This document shows, one piece after another, positions 23,742 to 34,712 of a stretch of 64,000 nucleotides of DNA. Source of the DNA: Apoda limacodes (taxonomy: Eukaryota; Arthropoda; Insecta; Lepidoptera; Limacodidae); contig OX291550.1 of NCBI GenBank assembly GCA_946406115.1, forward strand, positions 29,302,722 through 29,366,721, given 5' to 3'. Position numbers and translations under genes: made by a program. How positions within the stretch are numbered: position 1 is the first letter of the stretch; every line of letters begins with the position of its first letter. The notes below the pieces were generated by a model. That model made no database searches, had not been told where the DNA came from, and saw only the letters and a program-made list of their open reading frames with translations.

Positions 23742-24235
23742 TTAATTTAAGACTAGGTATTTGTTAGTTACAACCACGAAAGCATTTATCGTTTTCAAGG
23801 TTGATAATTTTGAACTTGCATGCTGCATTTCAGTTGCCAAATTAACATGCTTACTTTTAATAAAACCCAGTTTAATAAAAGATAGTCGCAATATTCTATG
23901 GTAATAAAAACTCATACTTACATCATGTTATGCTATTTTAGGACTACCAGTATAGTGGGTCGCTTTAGTCTGTAATTGGATTGTTTTGATTCTGGGTTTC
24001 TTACTGTGACTTTTGTTATAAACTGCGTATTACTCGAACGCCGTAGGATCTTGCATCCGAATTAGTTTTATGTTGAAACACTTCCTCCATGTGTAAAGTA
24101 CACGTAAATGAACTTGGAGACACCTTTATTGTGTCTCCAAGGCAATTAAACCAATACCATTTGCACTCGAAACTTGCTTTCGACGGAAACGGGTCATGTG
24201 AGTGGGTCACTGCAAATCCCTGTCTATAATATAGG

Positions 24236-24505
24236 GCCATTTAGTTGACAAGCATTATACGCATTTAATGCGCTCAATGCTCTCTATGCGCACATTCAAT
24301 CGTTCTGTTGACCGAAAATGAATGCGCTGTGACGTCACTTCCGCACCGCATTCAGCGCATTGACTGCACATGCCCAGGAGCTAGAGTAGTGAATGCGCTG
24401 TCAAATAGTGAACGGCCATATTGTTTGTTTACATTTGGTGAACAGAACGATTTCAATGCTTATGCGATGTCATGGCTCTTAATGACGTCCATAGAACGCA
24501 CCTTA
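24236..24505. mobile_element. MITE-like element, copy 2
   Basis: Same family and orientation as 20557-20818: TGACAAGCATTATACGCATT, CTCTATGCGCACATTCAATC, GCGCATTGACTGCACATG and TTTGTTTACATTTGGTGAAC in order, with an extra 20-30 bp in the middle. The 68-codon frame at 24308 is inside it and not a gene. Confidence 0.65.
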
Positions 24506-24506
24506 T

Positions 24507-25130
24507 ATGTATAACCCCTGCACATGTCCCGTTTCCGCTGGATTATGCGGCCTGATAATTTATTCGATTATTCAAAAATAATGATGAATGCAAATTTCAA
24601 AATCGGTTATCAAAGAACTGCAAATTCCTGTACTATATGTAACTCCTACAAATGAACCGTTTCCGTCGGAGGTGTACTTACATGCGGCCTGCTAACTTAT
24701 TATTATATACTAGACTTTGCCAGCGGCGAACTTCGTAATTAACTCCAATTAATTAATAAATAAGGTATACCAATGAATTGCTATAGCATGTTACAGGTGC
24801 AGCAATAGTTCGTTTAACTCTGTTACAGTTATTCCCGCAGGAACTTTTGATTTTTTAGGGATAAAAAGTAGCCTAACTGCTATTCCAGGAACTAACCTAT
24901 ATGTATGCCAAGTTTTATCCCGATCCGTCCAGTGGTCGAAGCAGACATATAAACTTCCTCATTTATAATATTAGTAGGTTAAAAAAAAACGACTACTAAT
25001 TTCGGAATAGGCAAATCAAAGAACTACAAATATCAACACTATATATAACCCCTACACATAACCCGTTTCTGTGGGAGGGGTATACTGTGGCAGGTGGAAG
25101 TGACTGACTAATAAGACGTCCGCCTATCGC
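24507..25130. repeat. Tandem repeat of about 130 bp, three units, interrupted by a Helitron
   Basis: Each unit has ATCAAAGAACTRCAAAT, a TATATRTAACYCCTACACAT block and CCGTTTCYGTSGGAGG followed by GCGGCCTGCTAA. Units end near 24570, 24700 and 25130. The third resumes right after the Helitron at 24979. A related unit lies at 27960-28105. Confidence 0.65.
24710..24979 (-). mobile_element. Non-autonomous Helitron
   Basis: On the minus strand the 5' end is close to TCCTACTAATATTATAAATG with one changed terminal base, and the 3' end is GCCGCTGGCAAAGTCTAG, with a short GC hairpin before CTAG. It carries no ORF. It has no target duplication, as expected for rolling-circle transposons, and sits inside a tandem repeat. 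Confidence 0.75.
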
Positions 25131-25134
25131 GGGT

Positions 25135-26900
25135 CTCTTTCGAAATACTACTTGCTCTTGTCAATTTTAGTTACTGCATAATGCGTCAGTATCTGTTGCT
25201 CGGTGTCGACGTCAATCACACGTTTTCGTCACCATTAGTCATTTCTATTGTTGGCAGACACCCGCTTTTGGCGTAATGCTGTTCTTGGGATAGAACTTGG
25301 CGCGCTTTCCCTGTGCGAGGTCTTTGTCCTAGAATCTTCATCATCAGCGGGCGGTTGAACTGTTGTTGAAATGCTATGATTAAACCGAGCTAAAGCGCTA
25401 TATATTAATTCCCCTGACTCATGTACTTGTAGTAGTGTCGTGTCGTACGTCAACGTATACATATTGCTATCATCTGATTAAATATGTATGTGTTTGTTTA
25501 GGTATGTGCTGCAGTTACAGAAGTCTTCAGAGGTAACTCTCATCCAAACTTCTGCTCAGCGTGTTCTCGTAGTATGATCTACATATATATTGTTACCGTA
25601 TGTCTGATTCATGAACATGTGACTAGACAAAATTATCCTAGATTTCATCAATTTCTGAATAACTTATCAATCTTATCATATATCTAATTTTAAGTTCCTT
25701 TTTCATTTTAATAAGTTTGAGAACATGCAACAATGAATGCCGGTTGCCAATTCAGGAGTACGCTTGTCGCTGATAAAAGAATAGTGTCCCGGTGGGGTGT
25801 GGTCAAAAATACGGCGACATACGGTGACGTTTCTTCTGTGCGTGCGGTGTCGGTATGTGGAATTGTATGTGGTACGACTATTCGCTTTGTTATTTGGAAA
25901 AAATAACAAAAATTCAGAGTTGTGTGTATATAAAGAATACTTATTTACACTGTATCCCATGATAGTTAACTTGAAATATCTATTCTTGTATAGATAGTAT
26001 CTATTTATATATACTATAAAACTGTTAAAATTATGTGTGTATGTATGAAATATTTTTTTCATCACACTTACTCGTAAACAGTGTACATGCAGCCCACGGG
26101 CTTATCCTTTTGTAAATTCACCTTTTTTTCAAATACGTCTGAAAAGTTGCAAAATATGAAAAACTTTTTAATTCATAAATTATCTAGATATCTCGTCCCA
26201 TCTGGCGGTTGCGTGGTTTTCTCTACTAACTGAAACTGCAGAGGTGGTTGTGGTTTTTGAATTACTACTTCATTTAGTCTAGTAAATATTGGCGCAAGCA
26301 TCCGAACTATAATGGTGTCTGTCTGAAAAACAGAGATATAATATAATAAGGGTCGTTGTCTCTTTGTCTACATTTTACAGGTAAGCTAGAGCCTCGGCCA
26401 TTGCATTTTTATGTTAGTGGTTATTTCATATCCTTTTTTTTTTCTTTTGCGTTGATTTTTGGTTAATAAGTGATGAACTTTAAAAGTTCTAAACGGATAG
26501 CGAACATTATAGAGCAAATCTGTTAATAAAGCTGACTCACATTTATGACCAGTCAGTCGTACTTTGCTTGCTTCCCCTTTTCCACTCACCTCGTTTAAAG
26601 TGTTCAGTGTTGCCCGATGCTTGTATTGAATGAGCTTCATAAACACTCACATTCCACCGGTAAAGATTCTGAATTCCGGTTAGGTTACAGCTTGCAAATA
26701 TGGAGGTCAGTGCTCCGAGACTGTCCGCCGCCATGCGGCATCGTCGCACGGCGCGCGTCTAAACGGCCGGCCGCGTTAACTAAACAGTCCCATTTATTTG
26801 TTATACAGTGATAGGATAACACTGTTTCGGAGTTCAGACGATGGTGTCAGTGTTCTTACGTCCCAACCGCATTTTTACACGTCGGTTTGATAGGTTAATA
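25135..26900. other. No supported gene
   Basis: Several short frames (25235-25462 minus; 25703-26065 minus; 26386-26646 minus) have no recognisable domains. The 75-codon minus frame at 25235 is rich in Ser/Thr/Arg and could be a broken transposon ORF, but nothing identifies it. Confidence 0.35.
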
Positions 26901-26917
26901 GACCTATAACATCGTTT

Positions 26918-27169
26918 GTGAATTACTTAGGTCTTTTGGGAAACACGAAAGATATGGCTGACGGAGCAATGGGGTTAAACTGGCGTCGTGTAGGAAAAAC
27001 TTGGAAGGACTTTACTTTTTATTACCTATCTATTCTAAATAGAAAAAAATATCAAAACATTAAGTTAAAAAGTATAAGTAAATTAGGTAAATATAATGAC
27101 GAAAATGTAAGGCTTACAAAAAAAGAAATAAGCAAATTAATGATAGTTAAGTGTGATTTGGAAACTTAG
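26918..27169 (+). CDS. Unidentified 83-codon frame, possibly a SANT/MADF-like transposon ORF fragment
   Basis: It reads ADGAMGLNWRRVGKTWKDFT, then RKKYQNIKLKSISKLGKY and LTKKEISKLM. The spacing of W..VGK.WKD..., a Lys-rich stretch and LT..E...L resembles Myb/SANT-like domains found beside transposases. This is a weak pattern match. The C-terminal half is Lys/Asn-rich as expected of AT-rich DNA, so chance is possible. Confidence 0.25.
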   Translation: MNYLGLLGNTKDMADGAMGLNWRRVGKTWKDFTFYYLSILNRKKYQNIKLKSISKLGKYNDENVRLTKKEISKLMIVKCDLET

Positions 27170-27532
27170 TTGGGTCGATTGCAGTTTAGGGGTTCCCCTT
27201 GGCAGTTGCCCTCTGTTCTCATATTGTTCCTGGGACTTTTAGTTATCACATAACCACTGTTTCTCATCCTAAATAACGTATTTATAAAGAATAAACAACG
27301 CATCACAAAAAAACATGATTGCTCGGAATTTGGTTTTATTAATTGAAGATTGTATTGGCGACAGATCTGGTAACCCTGCTGCTTGCTTCGTCGTTGTTAT
27401 CGGTGCTAGACCGGGAGTTAGGTAATGGTACTAGGCTTTAAAGCTTTTTAATATGTTTGTGATCTAATATATGTAAGTACTATAATAGTATATTTAGTAA
27501 TATGATATAGTTTCGTTTTGGTGTTTAACATT

Positions 27533-27612
27533 TGGTCCTTCGAGCCGGATATGAACCAGCGACCTGTGGATCTATCTGCAGTCCTAAGAAACTTAATTTT
27601 AGTGCTTAAGAG
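27533..27612 (-). tRNA. tRNA-Tyr-like retropseudogene with encoded CCA
   Basis: On the minus strand GGACTGCAGATAGATCCAC and AGGTCGCTGGTTCATATCCG lead to GCTCGAAGGACCA. This matches the 3' half of insect tRNA-Tyr (anticodon arm, T arm, acceptor strand), with GTA changed to GCA in the anticodon. The 5' half is largely replaced or mutated, so no cloverleaf forms. CCA follows the discriminator base directly, which is normally added after transcription. Confidence 0.5.
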
Positions 27613-28427
27613 GCCGAAATTTCAAACTTTACTAATACTAATACACATTTTTCTTCTTTAATTGATTATAAGAGGAACATGTACTGTATGTAATGTGAAC
27701 AATCAATAGTAGCGACACAGTTATTTCCCGTTCGTATAGTTGTCCTTTGTCTCGTGTCGTGATTGATAATGCGTTATCAGTTGGTATCGGCCATTGAACA
27801 GCGGATTGTATATAAATACTGTCAACGTATTTTATATCAATGTTAAAATAAGTAGCCAAATGGCAAGAACGAAACCCCTTAGTGTTTCGTTACTTCAGTC
27901 CGTATGCTGCAGACGTCTGTGAAGTTAGCAGCCATTTTCTCTCCAGGGTAATGCAACTAATACCAGAATACCAGAAGTTGGAGATGTCTGTGGCCTGCTA
28001 AATTATTGGGAGTAAAAAAGAAAATTAGGGACAGTAAATTTAGGAGTAGGCCTATCAAAGAACTACAAGTCACTTCCGTCGGAGGTGTATGTGGCGTGCT
28101 AATTTCACGTGAGGATAGCCAGGGCACTGCTTTATATTTTTAAAAATATAACGACTGCAAATTTTAGAATTATCCTGGACGGAAAATGGCCTGCCATCTT
28201 CACAGACATTTGTTGCAGCCATATAATTTCGTTATCTGCATCGATTCTGATTTTACAAAAAGGTGTCTTCATCCAATTTTATAATGAAATTCAAATTTTT
28301 TTTTTAGATGTAGCTCTCCACACAGTAAACTAGGCAGCAAATAAAAATCTGACTTGTACACCCATTACTGAGGTGTCTTTGGATCTGTCTTGAATAATGC
28401 ATTTAAGACTGCGATGTCGGCTAGACT

Positions 28428-28720
28428 GCGTAAATACGCTATTTTTGTGCAAATTCTTTGGCTAAACTATACCATTAAAAGGACTGAAAAAAATGTATGT
28501 TATAAAACTTGCATTAGTCTAGTGCATTACCTTAATGAATGATTTTCATTTATTGTATTTAATGCAATAAAAAATCTGGAAGTGACCATTGTTTCAACAC
28601 TTGTGCAAATTTTTATAGCGTGTATTTTATTGACATGATTTCAAAGTTGGTTAAATAATTGGAATAGCTTGTTATCTAGTGCATTGACTCGACGTTGTTG
28701 CAAAAATTAACAAAAAAATA
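28428..28720. repeat. Dispersed repeat, copy B (pair of 325-660)
   Basis: CGTAAATACGCTATTTTTGT, GGCTAAACTATA, AAAAATCTGGAAGTGACC, ACTTGTGCAAATTTTTATAG and GTTATCTAGTGCATTGACTC correspond to copy A in order. This copy has a single rather than doubled first unit. Confidence 0.7.
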
Positions 28721-28894
28721 TTACTAAAAAACATTACTAAAAAACGGTACAAACGTTGAATTCCATACAAAAAAATTAAAGTCTCAAGGCGTCATTATGG
28801 TAAATTAATTTATATGACATTATGGAATATATATGACATTGTGTAATGATGATTTAAAGCATTTCCCAAACCAATTAATTATGCAATTCACAAG

Positions 28895-29300
28895 CTACCA
28901 TCCCCCTGACCGACCACGGCACGGTCGAAAAACTATTGTTAGGCGGCCTCGGCACGTACTATCGGCCCCAGACGACGATCTCGCTAGTCTCAACGACCTC
29001 CCATAACAGGGCGACCGCACGGATGCACGTGGTATTAAAGCTTCTCGCCTCCAATCTCTCGAAATCGAAACCGCGTAACGGCGAACTCCCCTCCTGGCGC
29101 TGACTCACCTTCGGGTTCGAGGCTCACGCTGGTCGAAGGGACGACCCCAACAGTGACAACCCAAGCCGAAGCTCCCCTCGCGGGCAGCCCTTGAGCGTTG
29201 GGCGCTATATGGGCTGAGACTTCTTCAGAGTATCGCCCCAAAAGTCCGGTGAAGCAGTAATGGCTGCATCAGCCAACTGCAGTATACAGTTCAGAAAAAA
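28895..29300. other. GC-rich block of unknown origin, ending in an A-rich run
   Basis: About 400 bp of much higher GC than its surroundings, ending at CAGTTCAGAAAAAAATAAAT. The composition and A-rich end suggest the 3' part of a retroposed or transposon sequence on the + strand. The 68-codon minus frame at 29035-29241 has no family signature. I cannot name the source. Confidence 0.3.
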
Positions 29301-29521
29301 ATAAATAAAGTACATTTATAATATACACATTGTTAGTATTACAGCAATTAGCTTTCTGGTCTATATCGCCGTCTTAAGGATTTGTTTATCTATATATCAA
29401 CCGCGTATTTAAAACATCACTTGACAAAATTAAATAAACATATCTGAAATATTTCTCAATCCACTTAACTTTAACTGAATGCGTGTTTTCTTTTGGCCGT
29501 TTTTTTACTATTTAGTAAATA

Positions 29522-29814
29522 CAAGACTGCTCGCGGCTCTGCCCGCCCTTAATTTGGTTATCGGCGTGGGATTCTTACGGCAACTCCTTGATTATACTAA
29601 AGAAGTTTGTTATAGCAAGCTATAGCTGCAGCTATGGTTCGTTCGTGGAATTCGGTAATAGTTATTCCCGTGGGAATTTCAGGATAAAAAGTAGTCTACC
29701 TATATGCTATTCCAGTACCTAACCTATATTTATGCCAAGTTTCATCCTGATCCGTCCAGTGGTTGCAGCGTGAAGGAGTAACAAACTTTCGCCTTTATAA
29801 TATTAATAATGGGA
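29522..29814 (-). mobile_element. Non-autonomous Helitron
   Basis: Minus-strand 5' end TCCCATTATTAATATTATAA at 29814 and 3' end GGGCAGAGCCGCGAGCAGTC then TTG at 29522. The plus-strand flanks are A and T, consistent with insertion into an AT dinucleotide. The interior has the common blocks GCAACTCCTTGATTATACTA, ATAAAAAGTAG and CCGTCCAGTGG. Confidence 0.75.
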
Positions 29815-29983
29815 TTTGAAATGGGCAAATAAGGTAGATATTTCGTTCTGTCCTTAAATTTTAATTTTTTACTATTTGATAAAGTTTCCCAAGGCTACGC
29901 AGTATGAAAACCGTGTTTACACAACCGTTTAGCATTTCTGTTTGAACGCATCCCGTCGTCGTGTAGACGCTCAATCAAGTCGC

Positions 29984-30016
29984 ATGCCTGGCAAAAGTGG
30001 AGCACTTCGCGAACAG
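29984..30016 (+). CDS. Candidate first coding exon (very tentative)
   Basis: ATG after CAAGTCGC, eleven codons (MPGKSGALREQ), then CAG|GTTAGT, a good donor. It is set in unique, GC-richer sequence. It ends in phase 0, whereas FoxK visible exon 1 needs an upstream exon contributing two bases, so it cannot join directly. A transposon ORF start is equally possible. Confidence 0.15.
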
Positions 30017-30870
30017 GTTAGTCTGTACTGTAATGTTAACTACAATAAAGATTACTTTTCCTTTAACAGGACTCTTAGCAATTTTACAGGCAGTGCTTGC
30101 GTGAGTTAACTTAGTTTGAAAAGCGATTTAAGTCTTTATTGTACAGGGTTAAGGACGTTTCTTGTTTGAACTGCGTTTGGTTGACAACAGTGGGTAAGTC
30201 TGGCAAGTAGACCCCGCCGGCCGAGTTTTCTCAGACGTTTTTTGGCGGATACGGTGCGAATGTCTTTGCGGATTCCACCCGGAGCCGTTTGATGACTTAA
30301 CAGCATCTCCCGGAGTCAACGTCTTTTAAAGCTTTCGCCGGTCGTTTAGAATGTTTCACGCGTTTAGTCTCGCTTTTAGATTGTTTTGAATCCTTTGTCG
30401 TATGCAGCTTTTTGTCTGAAGATTGCAAACTGTTGCGGAGTCGTTGACAGCCGCATGTTCTCACATCTATGTGTTGCCTACGTCTTGCTCGTGTAGTGAA
30501 GATTGATGCATAACATAATTTGTTCTCGTATTTGATCGTTATATTCTGGACCTAGGGAAGCTAAGTGTCCCAGAGTAACAATAAACTACATAAGCCTTGA
30601 GCCGGATATATCCTGTTCTCTCTGACTCCACGTCTCGAAACACAGCGATGAAGGAAAATAAAGGTCATAAGTATGTATGGTTATCGTTTGGGTAGTTTAC
30701 TGTCTTAGCTGAAATATTAAACTATAAAAAAATAAAATTTTAACAAAAAAAAATCAAACCAATTTCAAAAATACATTAAAAAGGAAAAAACAAGCATAGG
30801 TACAGACAGAACATTAAACTACGATTTTTCTTCGCTTTGAAGTCTGATGCCAATAAAGTGGTCAACGATT
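30017..30870. other. No supported gene
   Basis: Mixed-composition sequence with a moderately GC-rich zone at 30200-30520. No recognisable coding sequence or repeat. Confidence 0.35.
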
Positions 30871-30877
30871 GGTAAAA

Positions 30878-30960
30878 AATGTGATTTTTTTTGCCGTTTT
30901 TATAGATAATGGTACGGAACCCTTCGTGCGTGAGTCCGACTCGCACTTGGCCTATTTTTT
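30878..30960 (+). repeat. Truncated copy of the CGAGTCCGACTCG repeat family
   Basis: It contains GTGATTTTTTTTGCCGTTTT, GGTACGGAACCCTTCGTG and GAGTCCGACTCGCACTTGGC, the right-hand end of the elements at 33057-33480 and 46069-46355. Confidence 0.75.
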
Positions 30961-31534
30961 ACATTAAAATTGCAACGGCATTAAATTTTGATGATGATAA
31001 GTATGTACAAACTGTTACACAAAAGTTTTATTACGTTTTATCTTATAATTGATTGATTCTTCTCTACGTCAGTAATTACTTATTTTGTGTCTCTAGTTAT
31101 ATTTTCTGAGTAATAATTATCTTTAATGGAACATAATATTTAAAATTTGCCTTGATTTAGACCATAGTAATCATAAGATTAAGAAATAGTTTTAAGTTTA
31201 CGCGAAATAATTTAAAAAATAACGTTTCAAAATGTATAACATACTTAAATGTACATATGTACATACGTATTTCTTTTTCTCAGATAACTATTATCTCTCA
31301 GATATTCTCAGATAATTTAAATGTTAATGTGTATACCTGTTTCATGTTGATCAGTTTCAGTATTTGAGATATTGATTGTGGTAGGGTAGGACTGCCAAGT
31401 GGTGTGCGTGCTGTTTGAAATACTTCAATATATATTTCGTTTCCCACTAGAATCCTTAAAGGTGATAAACTAGTATAACATTTGTAACTCAATCACGCCT
31501 CAACGCAAATACAGTTAAGACGAAAAAGAACATA

Positions 31535-31702
31535 AGCTACTTTTTATCCTCGAAGATTCAAAAGTTCCTGCGGGAATAACTTAAAGAATTCCACTTGAAC
31601 GAACTACCTATAGCAAACTTCTTTAGTATAAACAAGAAGCTGCCGTAGGAATTCCACGTCGGTCAACAAATCTATGGCGGGCAAAGCCGCGTGCAAGAGC
31701 TA
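31535..31702 (+). mobile_element. Helitron 3' fragment
   Basis: It contains TCAAAAGTTCCTGCGGGAAT, ACTTCTTTAGTATAAACAAG and the end GGCAAAGCCGCGTGCAAGAG then CTATG. It is the same family as 29522-29814 but in + orientation. The 5' part is lost and the final CTAG is mutated. Confidence 0.7.
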
Positions 31703-31934
31703 TGTATATACCTTAGAAAGATAAATTGACTTCATCCGTTTGCTTTCAAACACGAATTGTAATGACGAGGTAGGTACATACACATACCAAGATGTTAAGC
31801 AAACATACAAACTTAGTTTTAACCAGGGACCGAAAACCACTGTTTACACGTCCGATTGGGCACTTCATACAAATACCTGTCTATATGAGCACATGTGTGC
31901 GTTCTTTATGCGAGTGGTCACAGCATGGTAACAA

Positions 31935-31977
31935 AGAGAGAGAGAGAGAGAGATAGAGAGAGAAAGAGAGAGAGAAA
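31935..31977. repeat. (GA)n microsatellite
   Basis: Imperfect GA repeat of about 40 bp (AAAGAGAGAGAGAGAGAGAT..). It produces the Ser/Leu-rich frames seen on the minus strand, which are not genes. Confidence 0.9.
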
Positions 31978-32004
31978 TATCTGGAGAGCGGCGAAGAGTC
32001 GTTT

Positions 32005-32455
32005 TGGATAAAAAGTTTCAACTTTGATACTTTCCACACTTTTGATAACGCCAGTTTTGCCAACGACAAAACAAACGTTCGTGTAGCTTAGAAACGTTAC
32101 TGTAAAAATTATTGGTTGCAAACCGAACGGATGACTTACGCACACACTACCATAAACAATGAATATGTATAGGTGGTTTTACACATTAATACCAAAAACT
32201 CACCTTGAGACGTGCACTAGTTTTATTTTTCGGTTGCAAAAATGGCAAAAATAAAAACAATATCGTAAACGAACGCTTGACAGTTTGTTGCAGATGATAC
32301 TAAAATTTTAATATTTTTATACCAATACTAAACGTAAATCACCCTCGCTTATGAGGGTAGGCCGGGCCCCAACAGTGGGGATGTATGAAGGCTGACGAGA
32401 GACTAAACGTACGGATGACAGGTGACAAAATTAACGGTAATAATGAATCTTCATC
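32005..32455. repeat. Dispersed repeat, copy 2, with a nested insertion
   Basis: It matches 8985-9362 in order and orientation. The difference is a 65-bp insertion at 32337-32401 between two copies of ACTAAACGTA. Confidence 0.75.
32337..32401 (+). mobile_element. 65-bp SINE 3' fragment with 10-bp target duplication
   Basis: GAGGGTAGGCCGGGCCCCAA, CAGTGGGGATGTAT and AGGCTGACGAGAG resemble the 3' end of lepidopteran SINEs (..CCCAGCAGTGGGACG..AGGCTG). It is flanked by ACTAAACGTA at 32327-32336 and 32402-32411. The sister copy at 9340 has an empty site with one ACTAAACG-like sequence. Confidence 0.75.
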
Positions 32456-32459
32456 CCGA

Positions 32460-33050
32460 AACGAACAGACCCTAAGTTCATACTTATAGTGTCACTGTAC
32501 CGGCATAGATAAATTTTTGGTAGGAAGTTAAACTTGTCTTAATAAGTCCTTTGGTTACACATTGTAAGGGGGAGCGAAGGAAGGTGGTCAGGGAGCGTGA
32601 TTTTAAATCGTGCCCCTGAAATTTATTGTAGGTAGGGGGAGTTACCTACAATAAATTTTGCATATTGCATTGGAATAGAAAAAAACGGTATATTTCTAAT
32701 ATACCTATGATCGCGTGTTTAACCAGGTTCAAACGTGTGGGTTCGGGCGTGTCATGTTATGAATAATTTAACGAGTTAGGAAAACAGTATGTTTATTTTA
32801 TTGAAGTTAAGCGACAGATCGTGTGACAGAAATGCTTAAGTCGCCACTTCGGGTTTGTTTAGTCTGCGAGGGGCGGCGAGTGACCTTCAAGGGGTGGCAG
32901 CTGAGTGACGTCATCTCCCCTTTCCTTACCGAGCCCACTGTTGCTAACGGTAACCCCCTACTTCGGAAACAATGGTATTACTAGGAGTACATTACGGGGT
33001 CAATGCCTGAAGGCAGTAATATCCTTAGGCTCTGATTGTTTATCATGTAT
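32460..33050. other. No supported gene
   Basis: Mixed sequence including a GC-rich stretch at 32840-32950. The 77-codon + frame at 32905 has no domain and runs into the next repeat. Confidence 0.35.
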
Positions 33051-33056
33051 TTTAGG

Positions 33057-33480
33057 GTTAGGGGTAGGCGGATCCCTATTACTAAGACTTCTCTGTCCGT
33101 CTGTCACCAGGCTGTATCTCATGAACCGTTATAATTAGACAGTTGAAATTTTCACAGAAGATGTATTTCTGTTGCCGCTATAACAACAAATACTAAAAAA
33201 TAGAATGAAATAAATATTTAAGGGGGCTCCCATACAGCAAATGTGATTTTTTGCTCGAATCTGCTCGATATTGATAACGGCAACAGGTAGACGCTTAAAT
33301 ATCCACAGAATATTTAGTTATATAGTCACTTTAAAAATAAATAATTAAATTAAAATAAAAGAAATATTTAAGGGGGGCTACCATACAACAAACGTGATTT
33401 TTTTTGCCGTTTTTATAGATAATATAACGGAACCCTTCGTGCGCGAGTCCGACTTTTACACTTGGCCGATTTTTATTTGG
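33057..33480 (+). repeat. Full-length-like copy of the CGAGTCCGACTCG repeat family
   Basis: It contains CCCTATTACTAAGACTTCTC, TGTCCGTCTGTCACCAGGCT, AGTTGAAATTTTCACAGAAG, TGCCGCTATAACAACAAATA, GGCTCCCATACA and GCGCGAGTCCGAC in order. It has an internal duplication: the block from ATAAATATTTAAGGGGG to the CATACA.CAAAYGTGATTTTTT motif appears twice (33205-33255, 33355-33405). It is non-coding and widespread in Lepidoptera in my experience. Its class is uncertain. Confidence 0.75.
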
Positions 33481-33489
33481 GTTGGGTGG

Positions 33490-34560
33490 TGTAAGTTATT
33501 GAATGTCCCGTTATATATCGTGAAGTTGTGTCGAGTCTGGTTTATGCCCGGTTCGCCGCAACATTTGGCATTTCGTTATGTCACTGACAACGCCTTTCGG
33601 GGTTTGATTATTTTTGTATTATTATATTATCAATGCCTGCGTGCCAAGTCTATGATAAAAGGACAAGGATTTTTTTTAAATTGCATAATTTTTGTCTACT
33701 GCGTTACCGCATAATCCGCAAAAAATAAGAAATTTACGGAAGTGGCATTACTTAAATTATTTTAAGATCTAAACTGCTTTAAGTAATATTGAAGTATTAA
33801 ATTATGTTAATTATTATGTTATTTTAGTAGATTTTTCTTCAATATCTAAAAAAATCGGGGACAAAATTGGGTACTTTAAAAGTTAATTGACCCATTTGTC
33901 TTGTATGTTCTTCTGCATCATACTATGTTATTAAAAAAAAATTATGTCACTAATTCGCAAGGAGTTCCTAATAAGGTCTGGTTTTTTTTAGCAAGTGCTC
34001 GCCAAACCCCTCAGTGGTTACGTGACTATTCCCTGCGCTTATTGAGAGAGAGAATTTTATTTTCTTTTCTTATTTAAGGTCTATACATTATTTTTGCTAA
34101 TATTTTTCTTTGTTTGTTTCAGGTAATTACGAGATGTTTTGTGTACAGCCTTCAGTTGGCAGAGAAACATTATACTCGTGGTCGCACCCGGCTTCGTCCG
34201 CTGCTATACTATAAGTAGTAGTTTTTCCGATAATTATCTCACATACGTTAAGGTTATGAGTGAAGATTTCTGTAGTCACAGAAATAGTTTTGCATATTCC
34301 GCGTTGGCTGTTAGATTTAAGTTTTGATTGCGTTTTTATTAAAGACATGTGGGGTAACTCTTAACGCTCAATTTTATTACGCTATAATTTTGGCGTATAT
34401 TGAACCACATAGGTATAACATCTTTTTATTCAACCAATTAGTATTATATATATTCTTGACCAAATGTAATTCGAATTAATAGTATATTACTATTACTACA
34501 GTTTAAATAAAACTTGATAAGTTATCTCTTTAGTTATTAATGTTAAATAAAACAAGTTTA
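33490..34560. other. No supported gene
   Basis: AT-rich sequence. The 106-codon + frame at 33394-33714 overlaps a repeat end and is hydrophobic by composition. Not accepted as a gene. Confidence 0.35.
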
Positions 34561-34562
34561 TT

Positions 34563-34712
34563 CCATTTTTAAATTTTATATTTGACCACTCGAGCGGACA
34601 GATAAAACATTACGGGTCGCTCTCTGATACTGTACTGCAAGTACGATTTATCCCAAAGAATCTTGTGCAAAATATGGTCGCATATCGTAACATGTTTGAA
34701 CAAATATACATA
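34563..34712. repeat. Dispersed repeat block P1 (pair of 59803-59940)
   Basis: TATTTGACCACTCGAGCGGA, GGGTCGCTCTCTGATACTGT and GCATATCGTAACATGTTTGA match 59805-59940 in the same orientation. Confidence 0.7.

Noticed and set aside
31881..32145. Two Ser/Leu-rich minus-strand frames
   Set aside because: They are translations of the (GA)n microsatellite and the dispersed repeat.
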